Source: Maribacter sp. HTCC2170
GTDB taxonomy: Bacteria > Bacteroidota > Bacteroidia > Flavobacteriales > Flavobacteriaceae
Direction: 5' to 3'
Assembly: GCF_000153165.2 (NCBI RefSeq)
Contig: NC_014472.1
Span: 1,733,501-1,797,500, forward strand
Length of the DNA: 64,000 nucleotides
The stretch's first letter is position 1. Every line of letters begins with the position of its first letter. The notes beneath the pieces are model-generated. The model did not search any database. It was not told where the DNA came from and worked only from the letters and a program-made list of their open reading frames with translations. Both the position numbers and the translations under genes were made by a program. This document shows, one piece after another, positions 52,585 to 62,444 of the stretch.

Positions 52585-53634
52585 TTATGTTTCTCTATTC
52601 TTTTCATTGAAAAGGTTCAACTTTTTAAGCCATTTGGTCTTTTTATCAAGAATAAAAACATCCAAAAATAAAAATAAAAGCCCTCCTCCTAAAAACCATT
52701 GAAACTGATCTTTATATTCTGCGAATTGCTTGGCTTCAAACTCGGTCTTGTCCATTTGAAGAAGAATCTCCTTTATCTGTTCTACTGCATCTGAGGTATT
52801 GGAACCATCTATATATTCCCCTTCCCCTTCGCTTGCGATATCTTGTAAAATGGTTTCATTCAATTTTGTGATCACTACCTCCCCCTGTCTGTCTTTTTTC
52901 AAACTTTCTACAACACCGTTTCTTTTAATGGGGATGGGTGCTCCTTTACTTTTTCCCACTCCGATTGTAAAGATTTGAATACCTTCTTCGATAGCATCAT
53001 CTACCGCTTTCAAGGTTGTTCCCTCTGAATGGTCTTCGCCATCTGAAATAATAAACAAAACACGATTGGTCTGTTCCTCGTCATCGTAATATGTGGTCGC
53101 CAATTCAATGGCTTCGTTGATAGCCGTGCCTTGGGAGGTCAACATATTGGTGTTCATATTTTGGAGGAACATCTTTGCAGCACCATAATCAGTGGTGATT
53201 GGCAACTGTGGGAATGCTTGCCCAGCATAGGCAATTATTCCAATACGATCACTTGCCAATTGGTTGATAATTTCTGAAACCAGACGTTTAGCCTTTTCCA
53301 GACGATTTGGCGCAATATCCTCAGCCAGCATACTTTTAGAAACATCTACCGCAAAAACAATGTCAACACCTTCTCTTTTTACAGTTTCCAATTTTGTCCC
53401 AATCTTGGGGTTGACCAACCCCAGAGTCAATAAAGTAATACCCAAAAGAAAGAACAATAATTTTAAGGTGGACTTAAAACTAGACCTATTGGGTGTTAAT
53501 CTTTTAAACAATGCTATATCGGCGAATTTTTTCTGTGTGCGTTTTTTCCAGATTTGGAGCAAAATGAACAGCACTACCATTACCGGAATGATGGCAAGCA
53601 CATAGAAATATATTTTTTCGTCGAACTGAATCAT
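52585..53634 (-). CDS. batB: BatB: VWA-domain membrane protein
   Basis: 349 residues. Two N-terminal membrane segments, then a von Willebrand A domain with a complete MIDAS (FAVDVSKSMLAED, plus Thr in TSQGTAI and Asp in IISDGEDHSEG), and a C-terminal membrane helix (WFLGGGLLFLFLDVFIL). It pairs with BatA under the MoxR AAA ATPase. Gap of 3 bases from BatA. Confidence 0.92.
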   Translation of the reverse strand: MIQFDEKIYFYVLAIIPVMVVLFILLQIWKKRTQKKFADIALFKRLTPNRSSFKSTLKLLFFLLGITLLTLGLVNPKIGTKLETVKREGVDIVFAVDVSKSMLAEDIAPNRLEKAKRLVSEIINQLASDRIGIIAYAGQAFPQLPITTDYGAAKMFLQNMNTNMLTSQGTAINEAIELATTYYDDEEQTNRVLFIISDGEDHSEGTTLKAVDDAIEEGIQIFTIGVGKSKGAPIPIKRNGVVESLKKDRQGEVVITKLNETILQDIASEGEGEYIDGSNTSDAVEQIKEILLQMDKTEFEAKQFAEYKDQFQWFLGGGLLFLFLDVFILDKKTKWLKKLNLFNEKNRET

Positions 53635-53637
53635 ATC

Positions 53638-54636
53638 TTAAATAAAACTTCGGAACAATGTATTACGGAACAACCACTCCAATAGAAGTAGAGCCCCTGC
53701 CAAAAAAATCCATGGCCTAAACTTCTCCTCGTATTTGTAATATTTGAATTCCTCTACTTCTGTTTTTTCCAATTTGTTGATTTCATCGTAAATGGCTTCC
53801 AGTTTTTCATTGTCGGTTGCCCTAAAGTATTTGCCACCTGTGGTCTCAGCTATTCCTTCTAATAATTTTTCATCGATTTCTACCTGGCGCATTCCATATC
53901 TATAAGAACCATCTGCATTATACGCTATTGGCGAAAGGGCATTTCCGTTGGTTCCAAGACCAATAGTGTATGATTTTATGCCATACTCAACGGCAAGATC
54001 GGCAGCCGTTTGTGGCTCGATAAAACCGGAGTTGTTTACACCATCTGTAAGCAAGATGATAATTTTACTTATTGCCTTACTTTCTTTAAGACGGTTTACT
54101 GAAGTCGCCAAACCCATTCCAATAGCGGTACCATCATTCAATTGCCCATAGGTGATTTCACGAAGTGAATTCAATACAATTGATTTATCACTGGTAATCG
54201 GAGTTTTAGTAAAGGCTTCCCCTGCATAAGCAACAAGGCCTATTCTATCATTAGGTCTTTGACGAATAAAATCAGCCGCAACTTCCTTTAATGCTGATAA
54301 ACGATTAGGTTTTAAATCTCTTGCCAACATGCTCGAAGAAACATCAATGGCCATTACAATATCTATACCCTTAGTTGTTTTTGTCCTAGTTGAAATATCC
54401 TCGGTCTGTGGTCGTGCCATTGCGACAATTATAGATGCCAAAGCCAATATTCGAAACACGAATAACAATGGTTTTATTTTTGGAAGGATGCTCGATTTTG
54501 AAAAACCTTTCAAACTCGAAATTTTAAGAGAAGCTGTTTGCTCACGTCGTTTTAGAACATACCACAGAATGGCCAGTGGAAGCAGCAATAGCAACCAAAG
54601 GAACTCCGGATTCGCGAATGATATATTCTCTATCAT
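53638..54636 (-). CDS. batA: BatA: VWA-domain membrane protein
   Basis: 332 residues. N-terminal membrane helices (FLWLLLLLPLAILWYVL and LLFVFRILALASIIVAM), a VWA domain with MIDAS residues (AIDVSSSMLARD, DGTAIGMGL, LLTDGVNNSGF) and a C-terminal helix (WIFLAGALLLLEWLF). It follows the DUF58-BatX genes directly. BatA and BatB are near-equal-length paralogues. Confidence 0.92.
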   Translation of the reverse strand: MIENISFANPEFLWLLLLLPLAILWYVLKRREQTASLKISSLKGFSKSSILPKIKPLLFVFRILALASIIVAMARPQTEDISTRTKTTKGIDIVMAIDVSSSMLARDLKPNRLSALKEVAADFIRQRPNDRIGLVAYAGEAFTKTPITSDKSIVLNSLREITYGQLNDGTAIGMGLATSVNRLKESKAISKIIILLTDGVNNSGFIEPQTAADLAVEYGIKSYTIGLGTNGNALSPIAYNADGSYRYGMRQVEIDEKLLEGIAETTGGKYFRATDNEKLEAIYDEINKLEKTEVEEFKYYKYEEKFRPWIFLAGALLLLEWLFRNTLFRSFI

Positions 54637-56298
54637 TTATACTTCTGTTTTAACTTCAACAGTTGTCAATATTCTATCTATAATCTCTTGTGCATAGGTG
54701 TCTCCATCTTGCCAGGTCAACAGGATTTGTTGTTGAAATCCTTTGCCCCCAAAACTTAGGATTACATATTTCCCTTTAATCAGATCTTCCGATTCTGGAA
54801 CTTTGAATTTTCCGCTTCCATAAGTTTTTATGCCTTTAACCCCTGTTACGGTAACAAACTCTTCTTGTTTGGTAATGATGTTTTTTGCCCCCTGATTTTC
54901 AAAGTTTTTGAGCAATTGCTCAATCGTCTTCTCAAATTCTGGCTCAGCTGGTTGGGTAAAAGTGGTTGAGGTACTCGCCAAAGTCAATAGCGCTTTATCA
55001 TCTCTAAAGGCAAAAGATTGCAATTCTTTTATGGTTGCTTTTGCCTCAGCAGGGATTTCAATTACCTGTCTTACCAAAACTTCTGGTGTTTCTAAATTTA
55101 TTGGAGGAGATCCGTAGGAACTTGCAACCCATTCGTTATCCAATAGTTTTTTAGTAGGGTGCCCAGACACAGTGTCCCAAGCTTTTTTCACCCCATAATA
55201 ACTGACAAATGTTACAGCGGAAACCAACACTAAAGCAGCTGCCGCAGTTCCTGCTAGCACCCATTTTTTTCGTTGTTGTTTGCGCGCCAATTCTTCTAGA
55301 TATTCTTCTTGTGCCATAAGTTCCTCAAGGGTCGGTTCTGGAATGGCGTCGTGTGTCTTCACCACAATTTGTTCAACTGCCTTGCGATCTTGATGGGCCA
55401 CCGAAGTCGGAGGTTTTGACTTGGCAAATTTCACTAAATCGGCAGTTTGAAGAATGTTTTTGAATTGTTTAATGGTGTCAGTATCTAGGTCAAGTTCTCC
55501 GGCATCTTTAAGCATCTCTAACTTGGTAATCAACTCATTAGTAGTACTTTCAAGTGCTGATACATTGGCATCTTCCTCTAAATATGAACGAACAATATCT
55601 GTAAGTTCAGAATAGTATTGTTTGTATTCGTCTTTAATCAAGTACTTGGAGTTGTCCAACTTTTTCAATTCTAGAAGTGCCCTATCATATGGTGGTAGAA
55701 GCGCTTCTTTCTCTTCTTCCGTCAAGGGCTTTTTACGCAGTACAAACCAATATACCAAGGCTCCTATAATTCCTAAAACAACGAGAACGATTAATAAGAT
55801 GATCCACCATTGAGAGTTACTTTTCTCGACTTGTATCAATGGTTTTATGTCATACATTTTTTGTGCGAGGGTATCTACAGGAACCGTAGCAACATTTACA
55901 AGTAATGAATCGGTGAAAAATCCTTTGCCATTGATTTCGATGCGCTGCGATGGCAATTTGTAGAATCCAGAATCAAACTGCGTAAGGGCATAGGTTTTCA
56001 ATAGAGTTACCCTGTCGTTCTTTCGAGTTGTATCTGTGGCAAATGCCTCAACGGTTTCCAGTGGAGAGAATGTTTGACCTTCTGGAAAAATGACAATATC
56101 GGTAGAATCTACTTCAACGATGACTTTGAATTTTAGTTGATCACCAATTTTTATGAAGGTGGTATCAACTTCTGAGGAAACTTTTGGAGCGTTCTGTCCA
56201 AATCCATTTAAAGAAACTAAAAACAGGCATATAACCATACATCGCAAGCTTTGCGATGGTATCTTTATATTCTGTATTTCAAAATTCAAACTTCCCAC
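54637..56298 (-). CDS. Bat-operon membrane protein of unknown function (BatD-like)
   Basis: Up to 553 residues from a GTG at 56298 that abuts the DUF58 stop; an ATG at 56238 would give 533 residues but leave a short basic-poor signal, so the start is uncertain. A signal-like helix, then a ~120-residue Ig-like domain (SSEVDTTFIKIGDQLKFKVIV) as in BatD, a membrane helix near 165-190, a helical cytoplasmic region (about 200-330) and a second helix near 345-370. The C-terminal ~170 residues are predicted periplasmic. It lies between DUF58 and batA, a common extra gene in the Flavobacteriaceae operon, and likely assists the complex. Confidence 0.75.
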   Translation of the reverse strand: MGSLNFEIQNIKIPSQSLRCMVICLFLVSLNGFGQNAPKVSSEVDTTFIKIGDQLKFKVIVEVDSTDIVIFPEGQTFSPLETVEAFATDTTRKNDRVTLLKTYALTQFDSGFYKLPSQRIEINGKGFFTDSLLVNVATVPVDTLAQKMYDIKPLIQVEKSNSQWWIILLIVLVVLGIIGALVYWFVLRKKPLTEEEKEALLPPYDRALLELKKLDNSKYLIKDEYKQYYSELTDIVRSYLEEDANVSALESTTNELITKLEMLKDAGELDLDTDTIKQFKNILQTADLVKFAKSKPPTSVAHQDRKAVEQIVVKTHDAIPEPTLEELMAQEEYLEELARKQQRKKWVLAGTAAAALVLVSAVTFVSYYGVKKAWDTVSGHPTKKLLDNEWVASSYGSPPINLETPEVLVRQVIEIPAEAKATIKELQSFAFRDDKALLTLASTSTTFTQPAEPEFEKTIEQLLKNFENQGAKNIITKQEEFVTVTGVKGIKTYGSGKFKVPESEDLIKGKYVILSFGGKGFQQQILLTWQDGDTYAQEIIDRILTTVEVKTEV

Positions 56299-57165
56299 TT
56301 ATCCTCTTCTTTTAAAATAGCCTAATAGCTTCTTCACATAACTCTCATCAACTCTACAGCTCAAAACCCCACAACCTGATTTGGTAAAGGTCTCCTGAAA
56401 ATACTTTACCCTATCGCGATGATGTTGCCCATAAGCATTACGCACCCTTTTTGATTGGGTGTTTATCAATTGAAAGGCACCCGTTTCAGCATCTTGCATT
56501 TGTACCATGCCCAAATTTGGAATGTGTTCTTCACGCTCATCATAAACCCTTATTCCGGTAACATCATGTTTGTTGCCGGTAATTTTTAAGGTTCGTTCAT
56601 AATCCTCAGCAATGAAATCTGAAAGCACAAATACGATGGCCTTCTTCTTCATTACATTGGTCAAATATTTTAAGGCCTCGGCAATATCTGTTTTGTTGCT
56701 TTTTGGCTTAAATTCAAGTAATTCCCTAATGATTCTTAGAACATGCGTCTTTCCCTTTTTGGGTGGAATAAAAAGCTCTACCTCATCGGAAAACAGAATT
56801 AGCCCCACTTTATCATTATTCTGCAAAGCAGAAAACGCCAAGGTGGCTGAAATTTCAGTGATAACTCCTTTTTTGAATTGATTGGTTGTTCCGAAAAGTT
56901 CGGACCCACTCACATCAACCATCAACATCATGGTGAGTTCCCGTTCTTCCTCAAAGACTTTTACATAAGGTTCATTATATCTCGCAGTAACATTCCAGTC
57001 TATACTACGTACATCATCACCAAATTGATACTGCCGGACTTCACTAAAAGTCATTCCGCGACCTTTGAAGGTGGAATGGTATTCCCCTCCAAAAATATGA
57101 TCGGAAAGACGCCGTGTCTTAATCTCGATCTTACGAACTTTCTTTAGTAATTCTTTGGTATCCAT
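56299..57165 (-). CDS. DUF58-domain protein of the Bat operon
   Basis: 288 residues. The DUF58 signature KGRGMTFSEVRQYQFGDDVRSIDW is at about 35-58, and a VWA-like core with MVDVSGSELFG and VLSDFIAEDY follows, partly degenerate in the MIDAS. No membrane helix, so it is cytoplasmic and probably cooperates with MoxR. 92 bases separate it from moxR. Confidence 0.92.
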   Translation of the reverse strand: MDTKELLKKVRKIEIKTRRLSDHIFGGEYHSTFKGRGMTFSEVRQYQFGDDVRSIDWNVTARYNEPYVKVFEEERELTMMLMVDVSGSELFGTTNQFKKGVITEISATLAFSALQNNDKVGLILFSDEVELFIPPKKGKTHVLRIIRELLEFKPKSNKTDIAEALKYLTNVMKKKAIVFVLSDFIAEDYERTLKITGNKHDVTGIRVYDEREEHIPNLGMVQMQDAETGAFQLINTQSKRVRNAYGQHHRDRVKYFQETFTKSGCGVLSCRVDESYVKKLLGYFKRRG

Positions 57166-57257
57166 TGTCGTTTAATAAACCTTACTTATCATTTAGAAAA
57201 AGTAGTAGGTTATTTAGGGGGTTGATGAAGTTTTTGGCATTTGACCAATCCTTATTT

Positions 57258-58259
57258 TTAAGGCACCTCAACCTCATTAACAATTTTGTTGATGATTTCC
57301 TCAGAAGTAATGTTCTCAGCTTCGGCTTCATAGGTAATGCCTATTCTGTGCCTGAGCACATCATGCACTACAGCCCTTACATCCTCTGGGACAACATACC
57401 CCCTTCGTTTGATAAAAGCATAACATTTAGCAGCATTTCCTAGATTAATACTACCACGTGGTGAAGCTCCAAAGCTAATTAAGGGTTTTAGGTTTTCTAG
57501 GTTATATTTTTCTGGATAACGGGTCGCAAAGACAATATCCAAAATGTATTTTTCTATTTTCTCATCCATGTAGACCTCTCTAACTGCCTTTTGGGCACTT
57601 AGGATCTGCTTGGTAGTAATGACCGGTTTTACTTCATCGTATTTACCTAAAAGATTCTGGCGCATAATCAATTGCTCCTCATTCATTTTAGGATAGTCAA
57701 TAACTGTTTTCAACATAAAACGGTCAACCTGTGCCTCAGGTAGTGGATAGGTACCTTCCTGTTCTACTGGGTTTTGGGTAGCCATAACCAAGAATGGTTT
57801 ATCCAGGATAAAAGTCTCGTCACCAATGGTTACTTGCTTTTCTTGCATTGCTTCCAATAGTGCTGATTGTACCTTTGCCGGTGCCCTATTTATTTCATCT
57901 GCCAACACAAAGTTGGCGAAGATTGGCCCTTTCTTAATCGAAAAATCATTTTCTTTCATGTTGTAGATCAATGTACCCACAACATCTGCAGGCAAAAGAT
58001 CGGGCGTAAACTGTATTCTGCTAAAACTTCCTTTAACGGCTTTTGCCAAGGTAGTTATGGCGAGGGTTTTTGCAAGTCCAGGAACACCTTCCAATAAAAT
58101 ATGACCTTGTCCTAAAAGACCAATGAGCAATCTTTCGACCATATGTTTTTGGCCTACGATTACCTTATTCATTTCCAACATTAGCAAGTCTATAAAAGCA
58201 CTTTCCTTGGCAATTTTCTCGTTCACTGCGCTAATGTCTACAGTAGTATTTTCTTCCAT
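57258..58259 (-). CDS. MoxR-family AAA+ ATPase, first gene of the Bat operon
   Basis: 333 residues. The MoxR-type Walker A is LLEGVPGLAKTLAI at about 53-66, Walker B VLADEINRAPAKVQSALLEAMQE near 118, sensor 1 ATQNPVEQEGTYPLPEAQVDRF and a C-terminal lid (GASPRGSINLGNAAK). MoxR ATPases act as chaperones with VWA partners, here DUF58, BatA and BatB. The operon runs moxR-DUF58-BatX-batA-batB-batC-batD-batE (58259 to 49183). Loss of Bat genes affects aerotolerance or envelope stress in Bacteroides, which is established; the flavobacterial role is not. Confidence 0.94.
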   Translation of the reverse strand: MEENTTVDISAVNEKIAKESAFIDLLMLEMNKVIVGQKHMVERLLIGLLGQGHILLEGVPGLAKTLAITTLAKAVKGSFSRIQFTPDLLPADVVGTLIYNMKENDFSIKKGPIFANFVLADEINRAPAKVQSALLEAMQEKQVTIGDETFILDKPFLVMATQNPVEQEGTYPLPEAQVDRFMLKTVIDYPKMNEEQLIMRQNLLGKYDEVKPVITTKQILSAQKAVREVYMDEKIEKYILDIVFATRYPEKYNLENLKPLISFGASPRGSINLGNAAKCYAFIKRRGYVVPEDVRAVVHDVLRHRIGITYEAEAENITSEEIINKIVNEVEVP

Positions 58260-58419
58260 ATATTTTAATATGTTTTCTGGTAATGGTTTGTTTTGATCTT
58301 AACAGTGGTGCAAATTGAAAATTTATTCATTGTATCGCTGTTAACGATTGGTTAAAAAATGACGATAGCCCCTATTTTTATGAAGTTTTTAAGTGATTTC
58401 TTTTTAATTTCACATACCT

Positions 58420-59295
58420 ATGGCAAACATAACAAAATTTTCAAAAATTATTGCTGGAACCATGACTTGGGGCAGATGGGGAAAACAGCTTAAAAAAAAG
58501 GAAATAATCGGCTTAATGCAGCACTGTTTCGAGTTGGGAATCACCACTTTTGACCATGCCGATATTTATGGTGGATACACTACTGAGGAGGACTTCGGAA
58601 ATGCATTCCCAAATACTAAAATCAAAAGAGAAGATATTCAGCTGATCTCTAAATGCAGTATTCAATTAATGTCTGATAATCGGAAAAGCACTGTTAACCA
58701 CTACAATTATACTAAGGAGCATATTATTTGGTCTACAGAAAATTCACTTAAAAACTTGAAGACTGATTATTTAGATTTGTTATTGTTACACAGACCCAGC
58801 CCGTTAATGGATCCTGATGTTATTAAAGAAGCCGTTGAAGAACTTTTGAAAGCGGGAAAGATATTAGAGATCGGAGTATCTAATTACACACCTTCCCAAA
58901 TGGCCATGCTTGAGTCCAGATTGCCAATGGCAGCTAACCAAATAGAGTTTTCTTTAACAGCTAATTCTGTGATGTATGATGGTTCTTTGGATGATATTGT
59001 GGCAAACAATAGATTGGCCATGTCATGGAGTCCGTTAGGGAGTTATTTTAGGGAAAACACACCAAAAACACAACGTATTCGGAGAGAATTGGCACCCATG
59101 ATGGATAAATACAATGCAACCGAAGACCAACTTTTATTGGCCTGGATTATGAAGCATCCCGCAAAAGTACTTCCGGTGGTTGGCACCACAACTAAAAATC
59201 GTTTGACAGATGCCCTTAAGGCAAGTGACATACAAATGGACTTGGAAGATTGGTTCATTTTATTGGAGGCCAGTCTTGGTCATTCGGTACCATAA
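58420..59295 (+). CDS. Aldo/keto reductase (YdhF-like)
   Basis: 291 residues, a TIM-barrel AKR. The catalytic tetrad is visible: Asp and Tyr in FDHADIYGGY (about 47-56), Lys in LISKCSI (about 75-81) and His in LLLHRPSPLMD (about 124). ADIYGGYTTEEDFGNAF and the C-terminal PVVGTTTKNRL are typical of the COG4989/YdhF group. NADPH-dependent; the substrate is unknown. Next to an SDR 15 bases downstream, so both may serve one route of carbonyl reduction. Confidence 0.88.
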   Translation: MANITKFSKIIAGTMTWGRWGKQLKKKEIIGLMQHCFELGITTFDHADIYGGYTTEEDFGNAFPNTKIKREDIQLISKCSIQLMSDNRKSTVNHYNYTKEHIIWSTENSLKNLKTDYLDLLLLHRPSPLMDPDVIKEAVEELLKAGKILEIGVSNYTPSQMAMLESRLPMAANQIEFSLTANSVMYDGSLDDIVANNRLAMSWSPLGSYFRENTPKTQRIRRELAPMMDKYNATEDQLLLAWIMKHPAKVLPVVGTTTKNRLTDALKASDIQMDLEDWFILLEASLGHSVP

Positions 59296-59310
59296 TATTG
59301 ATTGAATAAT

Positions 59311-60066
59311 ATGAATAAAATAGCTTTAATAACTGGGGCGACAAGTGGCATTGGTCGCGCAACAGCTCAACTTTTTGCAGAGAACAATTTCAATATAGTC
59401 CTTTGTGGAAGGCGTCAAGAAAGATTGGACGCATTAGAAAAAGAACTGGAAAAATTAACCCGAGTGCATACCTTGAATTTTGATGTTCGCAACAAGGCAG
59501 ATGTCACAAGTAAAATTAACGCATTGCCCAAGGATTTTTGCAATATTGACATTTTGGTAAATAATGCGGGGAATGCCCATGGATTGGATTCCATTGAAGA
59601 AGGAAGCCTAGACGATTGGGATGCCATGATCGATATTAATGTGAAAGGGTTACTTTATGTCTCGAAAGCTGTATTGCCAACTATGGTTGCTGAAAAGGCT
59701 GGTCATATCATAAATATAGGATCGACAGCCGGGAAAGAAGTGTACCCCAAAGGAAATGTGTATTGTGCAAGTAAACATGCGGTTGATGCTATCAATCAAG
59801 GCATGCGTATCGATTTGAATCAATATGGAATTCGAGTGGGGGCGGTAAACCCTGGATTGGTTGAGACCGAATTCAGTCAGGTACGTTTTAAAGGTGATGA
59901 TAATAAGGCCGATGTTGTCTATAAAGGATTCCAACCCTTAAAACCAGAAGATATTGCCGATATCATTCTTTTTGTTGTGACTCGACCATATCATGTGAAC
60001 ATTGCAGATCTAGTAGTTATGCCAACAGCGCAAGCAAGTAGTACGATTGTGAAGAAAGAACTATGA
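59311..60066 (+). CDS. Short-chain dehydrogenase, YdfG-like
   Basis: 251 residues from the ATG at 59311 (59302 is TTG). TGATSGIGRATAQLF binds the cofactor, NNAGNAHGLDSIEEGSLDDWD follows, and the catalytic Ser-Tyr-Lys lies in IGSTAGKEVYPKGNVYCASKHAVDAI. It resembles 3-hydroxy acid dehydrogenase YdfG. Its stop overlaps the next start (ATGA, 4 bases). Confidence 0.9.
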   Translation: MNKIALITGATSGIGRATAQLFAENNFNIVLCGRRQERLDALEKELEKLTRVHTLNFDVRNKADVTSKINALPKDFCNIDILVNNAGNAHGLDSIEEGSLDDWDAMIDINVKGLLYVSKAVLPTMVAEKAGHIINIGSTAGKEVYPKGNVYCASKHAVDAINQGMRIDLNQYGIRVGAVNPGLVETEFSQVRFKGDDNKADVVYKGFQPLKPEDIADIILFVVTRPYHVNIADLVVMPTAQASSTIVKKEL

Positions 60067-61199
60067 TCAACAAACGCCTTCTCGTAAAAAACCTTCTCGC
60101 ACATAACGACGAGAATAGTTTCTACGACAAAAAGCGTTTTATTGCCATTGGTCACAAAGAAGGAAAAGCCAAGTTTTTAAAACATGTTTGTGCTCTTGCC
60201 AATAGCAATCCAAAAAACAATTCATTTATCGTCGTCGGGGTGGAAGATGAAGACAATAAGATTGTTGGGGTCGATTTTTTTGATGATAGTAAGATCCAAA
60301 ACTTGGTAAATGCCTATCTAGATAATCCACCGTTGATTGCTTATGAGAATATTCCGTTTCCGCATTTAGAGGAAGGTAGGGTCGTTGGCTTGGTTACCAT
60401 AAAATCGAACGGACGGGTATGTGCTCTTCGAAAAAATATTTGGAAGTACTACGGCGGTTCGGTCTTTTTTAGAGAAGGTAGTATCAGCTTGCCCAAGGCC
60501 TATGATATAGAGTTGAAAGACATTAATTCCGAGGCTGTTTCCACCATTGAACTGCACGCCCGTAACAATATTGAACTTACCCTCGATGGTGTTATTGACT
60601 TTATAAATAATCGACATAAGGACCTTGAAAGTAACTACAAGGTTTTTAAAGAACAGTTTGTGGTCTGTTGGGCGGGGAACACTAAAAAAGTAAAAGAGGA
60701 AGTATATTTTTCCAGGGTAGATATTGAGCTGATCAACGAACAGGTAAAACTGTTCTATTCTACCTTGGATGAGGTGTCTATTCATTATGATGACACCACC
60801 TTTAGCACCATCGAATATGTTCGTTTAGGTTTGGGAAATAAACTCAATTATTACCCCTTGGAAAAGGTGGCGATTACCTTTGAAGATAATGGCACGTACC
60901 AAATTCAGAGTGAGCTTGTTTTTAATCCTCCCCAATATGAAAAAAAGACCCTCCATCACATTCTCAATGCTAATAATACCTTACTTCAAAAACTGGAGAA
61001 AAATATCGCCTTGAGTCGAGTAGAAAAAGGAGATTTAAGACTATTACCTGCCACCTACCTTATCTGTTATTTAAACGGATTTGAAGAGGCCAAGGAACAA
61101 ATGGAAAAGGCAAGACCACTTTTAAAAAAGAATAATCAAGAAGTGTATAAATCGCTAAAAGAGTCGTTGCGCATCTTAAGAAAGGTGAAGTATAATTGA
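60063..61199 (+). CDS. AlbA_2/Schlafen-type domain protein (putative ATP- or nucleic-acid-binding)
   Basis: 378 residues. Residues ~20-150 look like an AlbA_2/Schlafen domain: GKAKFLKHVCALANSNPKNNSFIVVGVEDEDNKIVG, then the KSNGRVCALRKN and YYGGSVFFREGS segments, the usual pattern of divergent AAA_4 proteins. The remaining ~220 residues are mixed alpha/beta without a motif I know. It is translationally coupled to the SDR, which is odd for a nucleic-acid-binding protein. Some relatives are transcriptional regulators and others act in defence; nothing here decides. Confidence 0.72.
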   Translation: MINKRLLVKNLLAHNDENSFYDKKRFIAIGHKEGKAKFLKHVCALANSNPKNNSFIVVGVEDEDNKIVGVDFFDDSKIQNLVNAYLDNPPLIAYENIPFPHLEEGRVVGLVTIKSNGRVCALRKNIWKYYGGSVFFREGSISLPKAYDIELKDINSEAVSTIELHARNNIELTLDGVIDFINNRHKDLESNYKVFKEQFVVCWAGNTKKVKEEVYFSRVDIELINEQVKLFYSTLDEVSIHYDDTTFSTIEYVRLGLGNKLNYYPLEKVAITFEDNGTYQIQSELVFNPPQYEKKTLHHILNANNTLLQKLEKNIALSRVEKGDLRLLPATYLICYLNGFEEAKEQMEKARPLLKKNNQEVYKSLKESLRILRKVKYN

Positions 61200-61338
61200 T
61201 TTTATGTTACCTGTTGCAAAATCCAATTCGAAATTACGCTAAATACCAATTGGGGAAAGCTTTGTTCAATAACTCCAAATTCATTTGTAGAACAATATAA
61301 TTGTACAACTAGTAGAACGGAGAGTCTCAATTTAAAAA

Positions 61339-61932
61339 TCATTCTTCCAAGGTTTTGATAAGGCTGTCAATTTTTTGCAGTCTTGGCATGTAGATTTTTT
61401 TGACAATCCATCTAAAATATAAGTAATAGGCAATACTTGCACCCATCCCGAGAAGTAGTGTTAATAAAAAGAAGGCAGTAGGGCCTTTTGCGTAGAGATG
61501 AGCACCGATAATAAACATGAAATAACCAGTCATCGGTGGCAAGATATACCAGTACATTGCCGTGTCTGTCATATTTTTAAGATACCTTAAGTAACCTCTG
61601 TTTTTCTTTAGGTAATCCAAATAGTTTAGTAGAATTGATTTTGGTTGTTTTTCTTTTATTTTTCTAAGTCTAAACATGTACCATATGGCCCACAACACTA
61701 TTAGAAAAGACGCAATTTTAGATAGTACAGGAGGCACCCAGTAAACAATAAACAAGAATACAGGAATAATTATAATAACAGCAATTTGCTCTACCAAAAG
61801 ACTATACTTTATCAACCTATGAAATCGATCTAAACTCGATTGCATGTCTAGCATCAATCTCGATTTCTCGAATTTTATTTGTTCCTGTTCGGGGGAGGAT
61901 TGCCAGATTTGTATCAATTCGTCTTCTATCAT
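61339..61932 (-). CDS. Membrane protein paired with the ECF sigma factor
   Basis: 197 residues. The first ~45 residues are cytoplasmic (MIEDELIQIWQSSPEQEQIKFEKSRL-like charged helix), followed by four or so membrane helices (about 48-65, 70-88, 125-145, 150-170). It overlaps the sigma gene by 4 bases (ATGA). The arrangement suggests an anti-sigma or sensor partner, but it lacks a zinc-binding HxxxCxxC, so the role is inferred from position only. Confidence 0.7.
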   Translation of the reverse strand: MIEDELIQIWQSSPEQEQIKFEKSRLMLDMQSSLDRFHRLIKYSLLVEQIAVIIIIPVFLFIVYWVPPVLSKIASFLIVLWAIWYMFRLRKIKEKQPKSILLNYLDYLKKNRGYLRYLKNMTDTAMYWYILPPMTGYFMFIIGAHLYAKGPTAFFLLTLLLGMGASIAYYLYFRWIVKKIYMPRLQKIDSLIKTLEE

Positions 61933-62444
61933 GATATAGGTCTTAAACAGTTCAACAATTTCTTTTTGATGCGCTTTATTTTTACAGCAATATTATTTTC
62001 CGTCAAGCCGGTAACTTTGGATATCTCTTTATAAGGCAGTTGCTCCAAATAAAGTGTGATGACTGCTTTATCGGCTTCGTTGAGTTGTTTGATGCATTTT
62101 CGTAATTGTAAAAGTTGACCATGCCTTTCTTGATCATCTTCCGTAGCGATTTCAGTTTTGTGAAAGTGAATGGCTTGACTGTTCATTCGTAACATCTTCT
62201 TTTTCCTCTTTATTTCCTTTGTTTTTAATCGAAGACAAACGTTCAAGGTAATCCGGAACATCCATGTACCCATCGAGGAATTCCCTTTGAAAGAAGGCAT
62301 TGATTTCCAGATATGAATCAAAACTTCTTGAAAAAGGTCTTTGGTGTCTTCAGTATCTTTGCCATAAACAGAGCAAATCCTGAAGAGTTTCTGCTGGTTT
62401 TGCTCCAAGGTCTTCAGAAAGGTGGTTTCAAGTGTTTCGTTCAT
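61929..62444 (-). CDS. ECF-type RNA polymerase sigma factor
   Basis: 171 residues with region 2 (LFQEVLIHIWKSMPSFKGNS, then WMFRITLNVCLRLKTKEI) and region 4 (LEQLPYKEISKVTGLTENNIAVKIKRIKKKL), the two domains of ECF factors, and no region 1 or 3. It directs RNA polymerase to a small regulon; no target promoter can be proved. TAAATTTA at about 62473 on the minus strand may be part of its own promoter. Confidence 0.92.
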   Translation of the reverse strand: MNETLETTFLKTLEQNQQKLFRICSVYGKDTEDTKDLFQEVLIHIWKSMPSFKGNSSMGTWMFRITLNVCLRLKTKEIKRKKKMLRMNSQAIHFHKTEIATEDDQERHGQLLQLRKCIKQLNEADKAVITLYLEQLPYKEISKVTGLTENNIAVKIKRIKKKLLNCLRPIS

